Shown here in pieces: positions 25,539-34,561 of a DNA stretch of 64,000 bases. Source of the DNA: Pseudoselenomonas ruminantium. Its GTDB lineage: Bacteria > Bacillota > Negativicutes > Selenomonadales > Selenomonadaceae. The DNA is taken from contig SVBX01000001.1 of NCBI GenBank assembly GCA_015058655.1, forward strand, positions 159,328-223,327, read 5' to 3'. Below the pieces are notes generated by a model. It was not told the origin of the DNA. It saw only the letters and a program-made list of their open reading frames with translations, and searched no databases. The position numbers were made by a program, and so were the translations under genes. Each line of letters starts with the position of its first letter. Position 1 is the stretch's first letter.

Positions 25539-25841
25539 TCACCCCACCAGCTTCAAGGCCTTGTCCAGCACCTTTTCGCCTCTGATCATACCGTAATCCC
25601 TCATATCTATGACTTCCACAGGGCATTTGCCGGCCACGATCTTTTTCACATCCTCCAGCATATGACGGATCTGGGGTCCCAGGAGCACCACATCTGCCGT
25701 ATCAGCCTTCTGATCCAGCACCTCCACAGAAAAAGCCTCGATATGCGCATCAGCCATGCCCCTTTTTTCTGCTGCCTCCTCCATCTTCTTCACCAGGATG
25801 GAAGTGGACATCCCCGCATTGCACACCAGATAAATGTTCAT
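25539..25841 (-). CDS. PTS cellobiose-type EIIB component
   Basis: The 100-residue EIIB carries the phosphocysteine in VCNAGMSTSILVKKM, right after the first beta strand, as in CelA/ChbB proteins. LLGPQIRHMLEDVKK is the second family motif. It receives phosphate from EIIA and donates it to sugar bound in EIIC. It is the first gene of the operon, about 60 bases from the -10 of a consensus promoter, and should be controlled by the divergent GntR protein. Confidence 0.93.
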   Translation of the reverse strand: MNIYLVCNAGMSTSILVKKMEEAAEKRGMADAHIEAFSVEVLDQKADTADVVLLGPQIRHMLEDVKKIVAGKCPVEVIDMRDYGMIRGEKVLDKALKLVG

Positions 25842-25897
25842 GATAATTCTCCTTCCTAAACAGCCGGAATCCCTGCGATCTTCACCGCTATGACTGT

Positions 25898-25927
25898 ATT
25901 ATATACCTTTCCTTATAACTTTGTCAA
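25898..25927 (-). promoter_or_regulatory. Promoter of the beta-glucoside PTS operon
   Basis: On the minus strand TTGACA (25922-25927) and TATAAT (25898-25903) are separated by 18 bases. The palindromic operator at 25926-25947 touches the -35 element, so a bound repressor would interfere with RNA polymerase. Confidence 0.8.
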
Positions 25928-25985
25928 TAAAAGATATGTCTTTTATTTTATAAAATATTCCTATTGACAAAAGGGCATATCTTAT
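25926..25985. promoter_or_regulatory. Candidate GntR operators (two related sites)
   Basis: Site 1 (25926-25947) is a perfect inverted repeat AATAAAAGA-TATG-TCTTTTATT. Site 2 (25969-25985), read on the minus strand, shares the core AAGATATGYCYTTT. The two lie about 40 bases apart between the divergent PTS and GntR genes. A TTGACA at 25964 with a weak TAACAT 18 bases on could be the GntR promoter and would overlap site 2, giving autoregulation. Confidence 0.6.
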
Positions 25986-26173
25986 CGTAACATCGAAAAT
26001 CATAGGATTCCCACAAGTCTATGAGCAGGGAGAAAACATGCAATCCTCCCCTTCCGGACAGCAAGGCCATTAGCGAGCAAAGCCCCTGCACCCGTACATC
26101 CTTTGATTTTCTGGTGGAAAAAATAGGGTTATGACGCTATAATGATAGTGAATATCTTTAAGGAATGATAAGC

Positions 26174-26890
26174 ATGCTGAAATACGAAAAAATTGCGGAC
26201 GACCTCTTGAAAGCCATCCGCAAGGGCCAATACTCCCCCGGTGAGCAGCTGCCTTTGGAAAAGGAGCTTTGCGAGAAATACCAGGTGAGCCGCATAACCA
26301 TCAAAAAAGCCATGGACGAATTAGTCCAGCAAGGCCTGGTCACCAAGCGGCGCGGCTCCGGCACCTTTGTCAAGACCCTGGAAGAAAACTACGCCAAGAG
26401 GCTGAGCCTGGGCACCAGCAATCAATTTTCCGGCTTCAAGCAGACCTATCCTGGCAAAAAGGTCAAAACAAAGGTCCTGCGCTTCGAAATCGTCCATCCT
26501 TCAGAAAAAGTTGCATCAAAGCTTCAGATGTCCACCAAGGACTTTGTCTATGACATCATCCGGGTGCGCTTCCTGGAAGATCTCCCCCTAGTGGTGGAAT
26601 ACACCATGATGCCCATCCAGCTGGTTCCCGGCATCCGCAATGAAATTCTGGAAGATTCCATCTACCAGCACATAGAAAAGACCCTGAAGCTGAATATACA
26701 ATCCGCGCATCGCACCATCCGCGCTGTCCGTTCCACTGAACTGGAACAAGCGGAACTTTGCATCCCGCCGGAAATGCCCATCTTGGAAATCGAGCAGGTG
26801 GCCTTCTTCAGTGACGGGCATCCATTCGAATACTCCATCTCTCATCATCGCGCTGACAAAAGCGAATTCTCTGCCATCAGCATCCGCTGA
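26174..26890 (+). CDS. GntR-family regulator with UTRA domain (probable PTS operon repressor)
   Basis: The ~238-residue protein has a winged-helix N-terminus (YEKIADDLLKAIRKGQYSPGEQLPLE, KYQVSRITIKKAMDELVQQGLV, KRRGSGTFV) and a C-terminal UTRA ligand-binding domain (VYDIIRVRFLEDLPLVVEYTMM, ILEIEQVAFF). This HutC/TreR-like architecture usually senses a phosphorylated sugar, which fits its place next to the beta-glucoside PTS operon. I prefer the ATG at 26174, preceded by AAGGA with suitable spacing, over ATG 26165, which touches the AAGGA. It is transcribed away from the PTS genes, with the two palindromic sites between them, and ends at a clear terminator. Confidence 0.9.
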   Translation: MLKYEKIADDLLKAIRKGQYSPGEQLPLEKELCEKYQVSRITIKKAMDELVQQGLVTKRRGSGTFVKTLEENYAKRLSLGTSNQFSGFKQTYPGKKVKTKVLRFEIVHPSEKVASKLQMSTKDFVYDIIRVRFLEDLPLVVEYTMMPIQLVPGIRNEILEDSIYQHIEKTLKLNIQSAHRTIRAVRSTELEQAELCIPPEMPILEIEQVAFFSDGHPFEYSISHHRADKSEFSAISIR

Positions 26891-26895
26891 CAAGC

Positions 26896-26929
26896 AAAAA
26901 GCCTGCCCTTTTGCAAGAGCAGGCTTTTT
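26896..26929. terminator. Terminator between gntR-type gene and HD-GYP gene
   Basis: AAAAAGCCTGC and GCAGGCTTTTT form an 11-bp stem with a 12-base loop between the convergent genes, usable from both sides. Confidence 0.8.
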
Positions 26930-26935
26930 AGCTTG

Positions 26936-28000
26936 TCATTTTGGATTATACTCGATGATCTTCAGCTCTGGATGGTCGTTGAGGTTGATGAGCTGCTCAT
27001 CCTCGTTGCTGATGATGGGCTGGCCCGCGTAATCCTTGGGATAAGCGGCGATGATCCCCTTGGTGCCGTCATTGAGCATAACCTTCGAGCCCAGGAAAGC
27101 ATCCGTGATATGGGTGAGCACGGGCATGCAGACACCTGGGTCAAGAGTGGTGAACATATGCTCCGTAAGGTAGGCAATGGCAGTGAAGGGAGTCTCCTTC
27201 ACAAAGCCCTCCCGCTCCGTGGTGATATTATCATAAATATCGGCTACGGCAATTATGCGGGCGTATTCATGTATGTCCGCTCCCGTAGAGCCGAAGGGGA
27301 AACCGCTGCCATCCATACGCTCGTGATGCTGCAAGACAGCCAGCTTCACCCCATCGGAAAGATTCGGAAGGGAATTCACCACCTGCTGACCATCCACCGT
27401 GTGACGGATGTATTCTTCGTACTCCTCACTCGTAAGCCTGGACACATGCTTGTCCAAAAGCTTCTGGGAAAACCTGGTCTTGCCTATATCATGCAAGAAG
27501 CCAGCCAGTATGATATCCTGGGTCTTCTGCCTGCCAAAGCGCATCCATTTGGCAATCACGCCGGCCAGGATAGATACCCGAAGGGAATGGTTGTAGATAT
27601 CGCTTGCCAGGTGGTTAAGCTCATAGAGATAATCAATCGCCCCGCTGTTCTTTGCCATAGGCGTCACATCATTTTGGATGATGGCATTAGTCTCCGCCAC
27701 AGGCACTTCTCCTGTTTTATTGGTATCCTCAAAAATCTGCTTGGCGCTGCTCACCACCCCCTCATACTCCTGCAAGAAGGCATTGCTCCGGCTGAAGATG
27801 GAGGTGGCAACCAGATAGTTCTGGCTCAGCTCATATTCATCTTTCACATAGACAACAGGTATATTGAGAAACTCAAGCCTGGTGATATGCGCTTTGGTGA
27901 GCAAAGTATTTTCTGACAAGACCACGATCATATCATCATTGATGATGGTCCTTGCCAGTGTCATGCCAGGCTTCAGGTCTTCCACTGATACTGCGCGCAC
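26936..28000 (-). CDS. HD-GYP domain phosphodiesterase
   Basis: The 354-residue protein probably hydrolyses cyclic di-GMP. After an N-terminal region of ~100 residues (DLKPGMTLARTIIND, ENTLLTKAHITRLEFLNIPVVYVKD) it has an HD-GYP core. The metal-binding HD pair is in LAGFLHDIGKTRFS, with HTVDGQQVVNSL and LQHHERMDGSGFPFG following. The GYP triad is read here as GFP, a common variant. A short C-terminal beta domain (GSKVMLNDGTKGIIAAYPKD) ends the protein. It neighbours a chemoreceptor and a flagellar gene occurs in the window, so a motility role is plausible. It is monocistronic. Confidence 0.9.
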   Translation of the reverse strand: MRAVSVEDLKPGMTLARTIINDDMIVVLSENTLLTKAHITRLEFLNIPVVYVKDEYELSQNYLVATSIFSRSNAFLQEYEGVVSSAKQIFEDTNKTGEVPVAETNAIIQNDVTPMAKNSGAIDYLYELNHLASDIYNHSLRVSILAGVIAKWMRFGRQKTQDIILAGFLHDIGKTRFSQKLLDKHVSRLTSEEYEEYIRHTVDGQQVVNSLPNLSDGVKLAVLQHHERMDGSGFPFGSTGADIHEYARIIAVADIYDNITTEREGFVKETPFTAIAYLTEHMFTTLDPGVCMPVLTHITDAFLGSKVMLNDGTKGIIAAYPKDYAGQPIISNEDEQLINLNDHPELKIIEYNPK

Positions 28001-28102
28001 GATAAATCCCCTCCTAAAATCCGCCCTTCCTCTAGGGGTATAATTCTACCTCCAGCAATTAAAACCTGCCGCAGGGAAAAATAATCATAGGCACAGGCAA
28101 AT

Positions 28103-28137
28103 AAAAGCCGCAGCCTCCATGCAGAAGCTGCGGTTTT
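28103..28137 (-). terminator. Terminator after the chemoreceptor gene
   Basis: On the minus strand AAAACCGCAGC pairs with GCTGCGGCTTTT over a 12-base loop and is followed by ATTTG, just past the chemoreceptor stop codon. Confidence 0.75.
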
Positions 28138-28151
28138 CTTCCTATGCGCTC

Positions 28152-29861
28152 TTACAATTTGAACCTTGCCACTTGCTGCAAGAGTTTCTTGGTTCCCTCC
28201 AGCGAAGCGGTAACCCTTTCCATGATGGTATTGGCATTGCCTGCCATATCCGTCACCTTTTCCGCAATGCGGGTGTTGCCCATGGCCCCCTCGTGAGCAG
28301 CCTTGGCAATCTCATCCATGGCCACGCTCATGTTACCGATATCGGCGGTGAGCTTGTCGGCGGATTCCGCGCTCTGGCGGGTAAAGCCATTGAGATAAGC
28401 TGCATCCTGCTTGTAACGCTCAGCAGTCTTGCCCATGGCATCGTAATCCACATGGACGGTGCCATCAATGAAATTCAGGATGTCAAAAGCTCCTTTGGAG
28501 AGATTTTCCACCGCCACGGTGACCTGGCTGGTAAGTCCCTTGATCGTGTCAGCGGTATGAGTGGACTGCTCGGCCAGCTTCCTGACTTCGTCTGCCACCA
28601 CGGCAAAGCCTCTGCCTGCTTCCCCCGCCCTGGCAGACTCGATGGCTGCATTCAAGGCCAGCAGGTTGGTCTGCTCGGCAATCTCGCTGATATCCCCCGT
28701 GAGCTCTTCGATCTTGCCCACCACCTTGGAAGACTCGATGGCTGTCTCAAGAGAAGCCTTGCTGTCTGCATAGAGCTTTTCCGCCGCCGCAATGGACTTG
28801 GCGGTGCTTTCCTGGAGCTTGCCTGCCCTCTCATCGATTTCTTCCGTATACCTCTGGCTCTTCCGCGCCTCGGCGGAATTTTCTTCGATAGAGGCCTTCA
28901 GCTGGTCGCTGAGGGTCTGCATGTTCACGGTAGAAGCGGCTGTTTCCTCCATGCCGGCAGCCATTTCCTCGGTGACAGCGGACATATCCTGGGCACTGTC
29001 ATTGAGGCTGGCAATGAGCTGCTGGATCTCTTCCACCATTTCCGCATTGCTTTCTGACTCCTGCTGGACATCTTTGAGCACTTTTCTCAAGGATTCCTGC
29101 ATAATGGACACTGCCTGCACCAGCTGGCCTATTTCATCCTGGCGTACAGTGAGTTCTTCAGGCATGGCATGGGTGAGATCCCCTTCAGCCACATTGTTCA
29201 GGCCATCCACCGTGCGTCTCAGCGGCCCCACGATGTCTTTGGCGATGTAGGTAGCGATTCCCAATCCCAAGGCCAGCCCCAGGACAATGATGACGATGAA
29301 TATCTTTATGGAACGGCTGTAGGCCTCATTATTGGCAGCGAAGAGCAGCTTGCCTTGGAACACATTGTCCGGGGTAAGCACGGACATCTGCCCGGAAATG
29401 CTGCCCACCGAACTCAATGACTCGAAGGCCTTGAGCCTATCCTCCTGGGTATTGCCCAGGTTCTCTACGCTCTTCACCTTCCCCTTGGCTTCACCCAGAG
29501 AAGCTTCCAACTGGCTGATAGCTTTCTGAGCCCGTTCACTGCGGTCAATTTCCTTTACCTTGGCAATATCGCCCTCGATGGCTGCCAGAGCGCCCTCCAT
29601 GTCCCCCACCAGGATCTTCTTTTCCTCCGGGGAGTAATTCTTCAAAAGGAGGTAGGCCACATCTGCATCCAATGTACGCAGCTGATTGTTGGCATCATTC
29701 AGGTATTGAGTAGTCATCAGGTTAGAGCTGTAGAGATCATCCACAGCCTGCTTTGACTGACCATTATAATAAATTCCCACGCCAGCTATGATGACAATGA
29801 TAAAAATCATAACTGCCGTCAGCAGCAGGATTTTGATTTTTACAGACAAATTTTCAAGCAT
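28152..29861 (-). CDS. Methyl-accepting chemotaxis protein
   Basis: The 569-residue receptor has an N-terminal membrane helix ([19 protein letters not shown]), a periplasmic four-helix-bundle-like sensor of ~150 residues, a second helix ([21 protein letters not shown]), a HAMP domain ([20 protein letters not shown]) and a long cytoplasmic coiled coil. The hairpin tip [21 protein letters not shown] binds CheA/CheW. No C-terminal CheR-tethering pentapeptide is seen. It begins 14 bases after the sugar-binding lipoprotein gene. The pair is probably one signalling unit in which the loaded binding protein docks on the receptor, although the receptor could also bind ligands itself. Confidence 0.95.
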   Translation of the reverse strand: MLENLSVKIKILLLTAVMIFIIVIIAGVGIYYNGQSKQAVDDLYSSNLMTTQYLNDANNQLRTLDADVAYLLLKNYSPEEKKILVGDMEGALAAIEGDIAKVKEIDRSERAQKAISQLEASLGEAKGKVKSVENLGNTQEDRLKAFESLSSVGSISGQMSVLTPDNVFQGKLLFAANNEAYSRSIKIFIVIIVLGLALGLGIATYIAKDIVGPLRRTVDGLNNVAEGDLTHAMPEELTVRQDEIGQLVQAVSIMQESLRKVLKDVQQESESNAEMVEEIQQLIASLNDSAQDMSAVTEEMAAGMEETAASTVNMQTLSDQLKASIEENSAEARKSQRYTEEIDERAGKLQESTAKSIAAAEKLYADSKASLETAIESSKVVGKIEELTGDISEIAEQTNLLALNAAIESARAGEAGRGFAVVADEVRKLAEQSTHTADTIKGLTSQVTVAVENLSKGAFDILNFIDGTVHVDYDAMGKTAERYKQDAAYLNGFTRQSAESADKLTADIGNMSVAMDEIAKAAHEGAMGNTRIAEKVTDMAGNANTIMERVTASLEGTKKLLQQVARFKL

Positions 29862-29874
29862 CTACGCCGCCCCC

Positions 29875-30804
29875 TTATTTCGCAAACTGGGAGACATTCT
29901 CCCGGGTGATGGAAGTATAGGGCACCAGCACATTATCCGGTTTCTGTCCCTGCATGGACTGCTGCACCAGAGAAAAGACTCCCTTGGCCTGACCGGCTGC
30001 ATCCTGTTTCACCGTCTGGGCCATTTCCCCTGTCTTGATAGCAGCGAGAGCATCCCCCGTTGCATCTACCCCGGAAATCAATACGCCCGAAAGGCGCCCT
30101 GCTCCTTTCAGGGCAGCGATGGCTCCCATGGCCATGCCATCATTGCCGCAGATGACACCATCAATCTGTGGGAACATATCCAGCCACAGGGACATATCCT
30201 TCATGGCTTCAGCAGTGCTCCAGTTGGCATCAGCAAAAGCCAGGAGCTTCACATCCGAGCGCTTGTCAAGGCAGTATTTCTTGAAGCCCTCCCAGCGTCC
30301 CTCTGCTGCCGCATTGCCGCTGGCACCTTTGAGGTAGACCACCTTGGCCCCCTGGGGCAGCCTCGCTGCCATAAATTCCCCTTGCATCCTGCCAGCTTCC
30401 AGATCATCTGAATAAGACTTGGAATACTCTCCTCCATCAGGGAAGCGATTCACGCAGACAATGGGAATCCCCATCTCATTAGCCTTCTGCACGGTAGGCA
30501 CGATAGAGGCACTATCCGCCGGCAAAAGCACGATCGCGGAAGGCTTTTTCTCCAGTGCTTCATTCAGCTGATCTATCTGGAAGTTGCCATCGTTCTTCCC
30601 ATCCAGGTACTCAACCTGCCAACCGGTACTGCTTGCCTGGGCCTTGAACTCATCCCGCAGCGTATCGGTGAAACCGTCCCCATCCTTGTAATTGGCATAG
30701 ATGACCGTACCGCTGCCGCCTCCGGCAGAACCGCCGCAACCGGCCAGAGCCATGACCGTCAATGCCAGGGCAGCTGTTGCTCCCAATGCTTTCTTCCTTA
30801 GCAT
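29875..30804 (-). CDS. Sugar-binding lipoprotein (ribose/galactose-type, no transporter partner)
   Basis: This is a Peripla_BP_4 family binding protein of about 309 residues. The signal peptide ends in the lipobox LAGC followed by GGSAGGGSG, so the mature protein is membrane-anchored. Ligand-fold motifs include ALEKKPSAIVLLPADSASIVP, GIPIVCVNRF and IDGVICGNDGMAMGAIAALKG. The ATG at 30804, with GGGAGGT eight bases upstream, is preferred to the ORF-track start at 30837, which would add a non-secretory leader. No ABC transporter genes adjoin it. The chemoreceptor downstream and the two-component genes upstream suggest that it senses sugar. Confidence 0.9.
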   Translation of the reverse strand: MLRKKALGATAALALTVMALAGCGGSAGGGSGTVIYANYKDGDGFTDTLRDEFKAQASSTGWQVEYLDGKNDGNFQIDQLNEALEKKPSAIVLLPADSASIVPTVQKANEMGIPIVCVNRFPDGGEYSKSYSDDLEAGRMQGEFMAARLPQGAKVVYLKGASGNAAAEGRWEGFKKYCLDKRSDVKLLAFADANWSTAEAMKDMSLWLDMFPQIDGVICGNDGMAMGAIAALKGAGRLSGVLISGVDATGDALAAIKTGEMAQTVKQDAAGQAKGVFSLVQQSMQGQKPDNVLVPYTSITRENVSQFAK

Positions 30805-30890
30805 AGATACCGACCTCCCATAAAAGCCCAAAGGCAACTCTACGGGGAATTATTTCGTTAAGAACCGCCAAAATTCCTACTGCGCAAATT

Positions 30891-30922
30891 AAAAGCAGGA
30901 AGAAAATTTTCCTCCTGCTTTT
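30891..30922 (-). terminator. Terminator of the two-component operon
   Basis: On the minus strand AAAAGCAGGA pairs with TCCTGCTTTT starting at the kinase stop codon, followed by AATTTG. It separates kinase/regulator transcription from the binding-protein/chemoreceptor pair. Confidence 0.7.
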
Positions 30923-32388
30923 CACGCATCTATATCCTGTTTCTTCTCTGCCAAAGGCACCAGCAAATGTATCCTGGTACCCTTGCCCAGTGCGCTGTCC
31001 ATGGAAATGATGATATCATGCTGCTCGGCTATCCATTTGGCAATAGACAGCCCCAGCCCCGTGCCGCCAGCCCCCGTGCCCTTGGTGCGTGAACTGTCCA
31101 CACGGTAGAAGCGCTCAAAGATCTTCTTCTGGTCCTCCTGGGCAATGCCTATGCCATCGTCAGCTAAGACGATCTCCAAGGTCCTTGCATCCGGCATCTG
31201 CCTGGCCAGGGCAGTAATATGCCCTCCCTGGGGAGTGTATTTTATGCTGTTCTCCAAGAATATCCTCAGAAGCTGGCGCAAAATCACCTTGTCGCCGCAA
31301 ACCAGCCCCTCACAGGTTTCCAGCAGTTCCACGCTGTGGGTCTTGGTCACCAGCTTCATCTTGCCCATGACTTCAGAGAGAAGCTGCCCCATATCAAGGA
31401 TTTCCTTGTGCAGCACCTGCCGCTTTTGATCCGCCCGGGCCAGGAAGAGCAGCTTCTCGATAAGTTCCTGCATATTCTCAGCTTCCGAACGAATGGAGGC
31501 TATGCCTTCGTCCAGCACCTTGGCATCCTCCCTGCCCCAGCGGGAAAGGAGGTCTGAATATCCCAGAATGACCGTCACCGGAGTCCTGAGCTCATGTGAA
31601 GCATCTGACACGAACCGCTTCTGCTGCTCAAACCCTCGTTCCAGCCGCTCCAGCATATGATTGAAAGTTTCCGCCAGCACCGCCAGCTCATCCCGGGTCT
31701 GGGGCACCTCCAGCCTCCGCCCCAGCTGCGAAACCTCTATCACGCGGGCAGAATCAGTCATGTCCCTGATGGGGCTGAGTATGCGGCGACTGACAAAATA
31801 ACCAACTACCAGAGCCATGAAACAGCCCACGAGGGTCGTTATGAAAAGGAAGCGCTGAAGCGTTGCCAGGAAATTCTTCTCAGCCGTGATGGTGCGGAAA
31901 AAATGCACCTGATATATCTGTCCCTGATAGTCCAAAGTCATCTTTGCATGATAGATGGAGAAATTCCTAAGCTCAGAGACCTTCATGCTCTGGTCAGCCC
32001 AAAACGGAGGATTGCCTATCTCATTCGCTTCTATTGTTTCTATAGAAGGATAATGGTCATCATTCTGGTAAACCATCTGCCCCGTAAGGTCTGTCACCCG
32101 CAGCACCACCCCGGGCATAACGGGGCTCTTGCGCCAGAAAGCGGGATTCTGCGCCCTGCCGCTGCTGAAATCCTCCACCAGATGCTGCATGCTCATTCCT
32201 ATCTCCACCTCTGCCTGATGGTAAAAGGAGAAGTACACCCCTAGTCCCGTCACCACGCTGGAGAGTATGAGCACAACCATCAGAATAGCCGCATAAAGTA
32301 TAGTTATTTTGGTAGAAATGCGCAGGCGCGTGATGGACTGCATTATCACCCTTGCCTTGCGATACTTTTTTTTAATCCCTGATAACAT
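30922..32388 (-). CDS. Sensor histidine kinase
   Basis: The 488-residue kinase has two membrane helices (ITILYAAILMVVLILSSVVTG and FLFITTLVGCFMALVVGYFV) flanking a ~130-residue extracytoplasmic sensor. A HAMP domain (RILSPIRDMTDSARVIEVSQLG), the HisKA box FVSDASHELRTPVTVILGYSD (phosphoacceptor His) and the ATPase with N box LENSIKYTPQGG, G1 LADDGIGIAQED and G2 GTGLGLSIAKW follow. It overlaps the response-regulator gene by 17 bases. An internal ATG at 32343 with AAGGGTG before it is an equally plausible start that would drop 15 basic residues. Confidence 0.95.
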   Translation of the reverse strand: MLSGIKKKYRKARVIMQSITRLRISTKITILYAAILMVVLILSSVVTGLGVYFSFYHQAEVEIGMSMQHLVEDFSSGRAQNPAFWRKSPVMPGVVLRVTDLTGQMVYQNDDHYPSIETIEANEIGNPPFWADQSMKVSELRNFSIYHAKMTLDYQGQIYQVHFFRTITAEKNFLATLQRFLFITTLVGCFMALVVGYFVSRRILSPIRDMTDSARVIEVSQLGRRLEVPQTRDELAVLAETFNHMLERLERGFEQQKRFVSDASHELRTPVTVILGYSDLLSRWGREDAKVLDEGIASIRSEAENMQELIEKLLFLARADQKRQVLHKEILDMGQLLSEVMGKMKLVTKTHSVELLETCEGLVCGDKVILRQLLRIFLENSIKYTPQGGHITALARQMPDARTLEIVLADDGIGIAQEDQKKIFERFYRVDSSRTKGTGAGGTGLGLSIAKWIAEQHDIIISMDSALGKGTRIHLLVPLAEKKQDIDA

Positions 32389-33064
32389 ACCCTACCCCAC
32401 GCACCGTGTAGATGTATTTCTTGTTGAAACGGTCATCCAGCTTGGCACGCAGATAACGGATATAAACATCCACCACATTCGTGTCCCCAGAATAATCATA
32501 TCCCCAAACCTGCTCCAATATCTGGTCACGAGTCAGTACCGTGCGCTTGTTGCGCATCATAAATTCCAGCAAATCATACTCTCTGCGGGTAAGCTGCACA
32601 GGTTCACCTGAAACCTCAACTTCATAGGTATTGGGGTAGAGCACCAAATCGCCGACCCGATAGCTGTCCCCTTTGGCAACGCCATCGTTCCTCCCGGATT
32701 TGCGCAGGGCATTCCTTATCCGGGCGAACAATTCCTGGATGGCAAAAGGCTTGGTCATGTAGTCATCAGCCCCGATATCCAGGCCATTGACCTTGTCCTC
32801 CACCTCATCTCTGGCAGTCAGCATTATGATAGGCACCTGGGAGAACTCCCTCACCTGCTGGCAAATCGTCATTCCATCCATCCCCGGCAACATGAGGTCC
32901 AAAAGAATCAAATCGAAATTTTCCTTTTTAATGAGCTCAAAAGCCCTGGCACCATTTTCCTCAACAGTGACCCTGAACCCCTCATGTTCCATCTCTATCT
33001 GCAGGAACCTGGCAATGCGCAGCTCGTCCTCTACGATAAGAATATGTGTATTGCTGTTTTCCAT
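32372..33064 (-). CDS. OmpR-family response regulator
   Basis: The 230-residue regulator has a receiver domain with the acidic pair in LIVEDE, phosphoacceptor Asp in LILLDLMLPGMDG (~residue 54), the switch Thr in IIMLTARDE and Lys in DDYMTKPF. A winged-helix DNA-binding domain follows (VQLTRREYDLLEFMMRNKRTVLTRDQ, DVYIRYLRAKLDD). It is the partner of the overlapping histidine kinase and its first gene. Target genes are unknown; the sugar-binding lipoprotein and chemoreceptor unit just downstream is the nearest candidate. Confidence 0.95.
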   Translation of the reverse strand: MENSNTHILIVEDELRIARFLQIEMEHEGFRVTVEENGARAFELIKKENFDLILLDLMLPGMDGMTICQQVREFSQVPIIMLTARDEVEDKVNGLDIGADDYMTKPFAIQELFARIRNALRKSGRNDGVAKGDSYRVGDLVLYPNTYEVEVSGEPVQLTRREYDLLEFMMRNKRTVLTRDQILEQVWGYDYSGDTNVVDVYIRYLRAKLDDRFNKKYIYTVRGVGYVIRD

Positions 33065-33192
33065 GGAATACTTACCTCCGAAATCAAAACCTCAGCCTGA
33101 TAAACTCCGTGCGAAACAGTTTTCCGCCCCCCCTTGCACGAACACCCAGCTACCGCTGCGCCTGCGGCTTGCATTCTCTAAGCGCTCATAAT

Positions 33193-33222
33193 AAAAAGGG
33201 GTATAGCCGAGCCTATACCCCT
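33193..33222 (-). terminator. Terminator of the LysR-type gene
   Basis: On the minus strand AGGGGTATAG-GCTCGG-CTATACCCCT is followed by TTTTATTA, about 90 bases past the LysR-type stop codon. Confidence 0.7.
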
Positions 33223-33313
33223 ACTATATACCGTTAGCAAAAAGTTGAAAAGATGCTTGATGAAAATTTAACTCATTTTTAATTTTTATTTAATGAACAT
33301 CTAATGGATGTCC

Positions 33314-34201
33314 TCAGCTTCTCTCCCCAAGGTACATTTCCCGGAAAAGGCGGATGAGGTGAGCGCTGGAGGTAGAAAGGGTACGATTCTTGAGCCAGGC
33401 GATTACCGTATGCGTGCTCATCTCCGGCTCCACCAATTTCTTGTAGATGAGATTGCCGTCCGTGAGAAGAGTCTTGGAAGAAACCGGCAGGAGCGCCATC
33501 CCCATGCCCATTTTAGTTAGCAGCAAATCCTGCACGATACTGTCACTGACACAGACTATGCGGGGATCAAATCCCAGTTTCTTGCAGTTGGCAGCAAAAA
33601 CAGACTGCCAGCGCAAAGGCACCAGCAGAGGCACATCCCTCAGCTCCGAAAGCTTTACCTCCCTCTCAGATTCCCCGATTTCCTGTTCCCTGTTCATGAT
33701 CACCACCAGAGGTTCATTGGGCAGCACTATGGACTCGTAAACCTTGGCATCCACCTGAGTGCGGGTAATGCCTATCTCGATGACCCGGTTGTCCAGGAGT
33801 TCCAGTATGCGTGCTCCCTCCGCCTCCCAGATCTGGTAGGTAACCTGTGGATAGCGGCGATGGAACTCAGAAAGGAGCTCCGGCACCAGCATGGCTCCTG
33901 AGGTAGTGATGGTGCCCAAACGCACTGCCCCGGCCACACCGGACCCCATCTCCGTAATCTCCCGCACAGCCCCGTCCACAATTCCCAAGATATGCTCCAC
34001 CCGGGCATACATGACCTTGCCCGCATCTGTCAGCCGTATGCGTCGGCTGCCTCGCTCAAACAGCTGCACCCCCAGTGAAGTCTCCAGGCGCTTCATCTGC
34101 CTGGAAAGCGCAGGTTGCGCAATATCAAGGCGCTGAGCAGCATGGCTGATATTCCCTTCCTCTACGATAGCGTAAAAAGCGCGCATATCCTTGATTTCCA
34201 T
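33314..34201 (-). CDS. LysR-family transcriptional regulator
   Basis: The 295-residue protein opens with the LysR winged helix (MRAFYAIVEEGNISHAAQRLDIAQPALSRQMKRLE, then LGVQLFERGSRRIRLTDAG). It continues with the two-lobed effector domain (GAVRLGTITTSGAMLVPELLSEFHRRYPQ, VIEIGITRTQVD). It resembles the CynR/CysL-like branch, but no effector can be named. It diverges from the orphan dhaL gene across a 360-base gap, the usual arrangement for a LysR protein and its target, so dhaL is the first candidate target. Confidence 0.92.
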   Translation of the reverse strand: MEIKDMRAFYAIVEEGNISHAAQRLDIAQPALSRQMKRLETSLGVQLFERGSRRIRLTDAGKVMYARVEHILGIVDGAVREITEMGSGVAGAVRLGTITTSGAMLVPELLSEFHRRYPQVTYQIWEAEGARILELLDNRVIEIGITRTQVDAKVYESIVLPNEPLVVIMNREQEIGESEREVKLSELRDVPLLVPLRWQSVFAANCKKLGFDPRIVCVSDSIVQDLLLTKMGMGMALLPVSSKTLLTDGNLIYKKLVEPEMSTHTVIAWLKNRTLSTSSAHLIRLFREMYLGERS

Positions 34202-34561
34202 ATAATAACTCCCTTTCCGTCAAAGCCTAGTATAAGGATAGGTTATATCATCTATAACTTTTGGTTTACCATTACAGCTATTATACTTTTTCCTCAAAAA
34301 AACCGCAAGGGAAAAGGCAGATTCTGCATAGAAGATTGACTTTCCCAATCACCGCAGACCTTGCAAACTGTAAAAAAAGACATGGCAGAAGGACAAGGAA
34401 TGATTGCAGTAATATGACATATGCAACTTTGTTTATCTGCTCTTATATTTCTGTCAATTCACACTTGTGCTCTAGATTATATATGGTATAATGGATTAAC
34501 ATAATAGCCTTGATAAAAGGTAAGCAGAAACATATATCGTATAGAAGGAGAAAGATTTTTC
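34202..34561 (+). promoter_or_regulatory. Divergent LysR/dhaL intergenic region with dhaL promoter
   Basis: There is no gene here. On the plus strand TTGTGC (34465-34470) and TATAAT (34487-34492) with a 16-base spacer form a reasonable dhaL promoter, and AGAAGGAGAAAG is the ribosome-binding site. Near the LysR start an ATAACctatccTTAT-type imperfect repeat (around 34230-34250) could be a LysR site. The rest is AT-rich without clear structure. Confidence 0.5.

Noticed and set aside
32343-32388. A-run near the histidine kinase start as a frameshift site
   Set aside because: The frame is open through the run and both start choices give an intact kinase.
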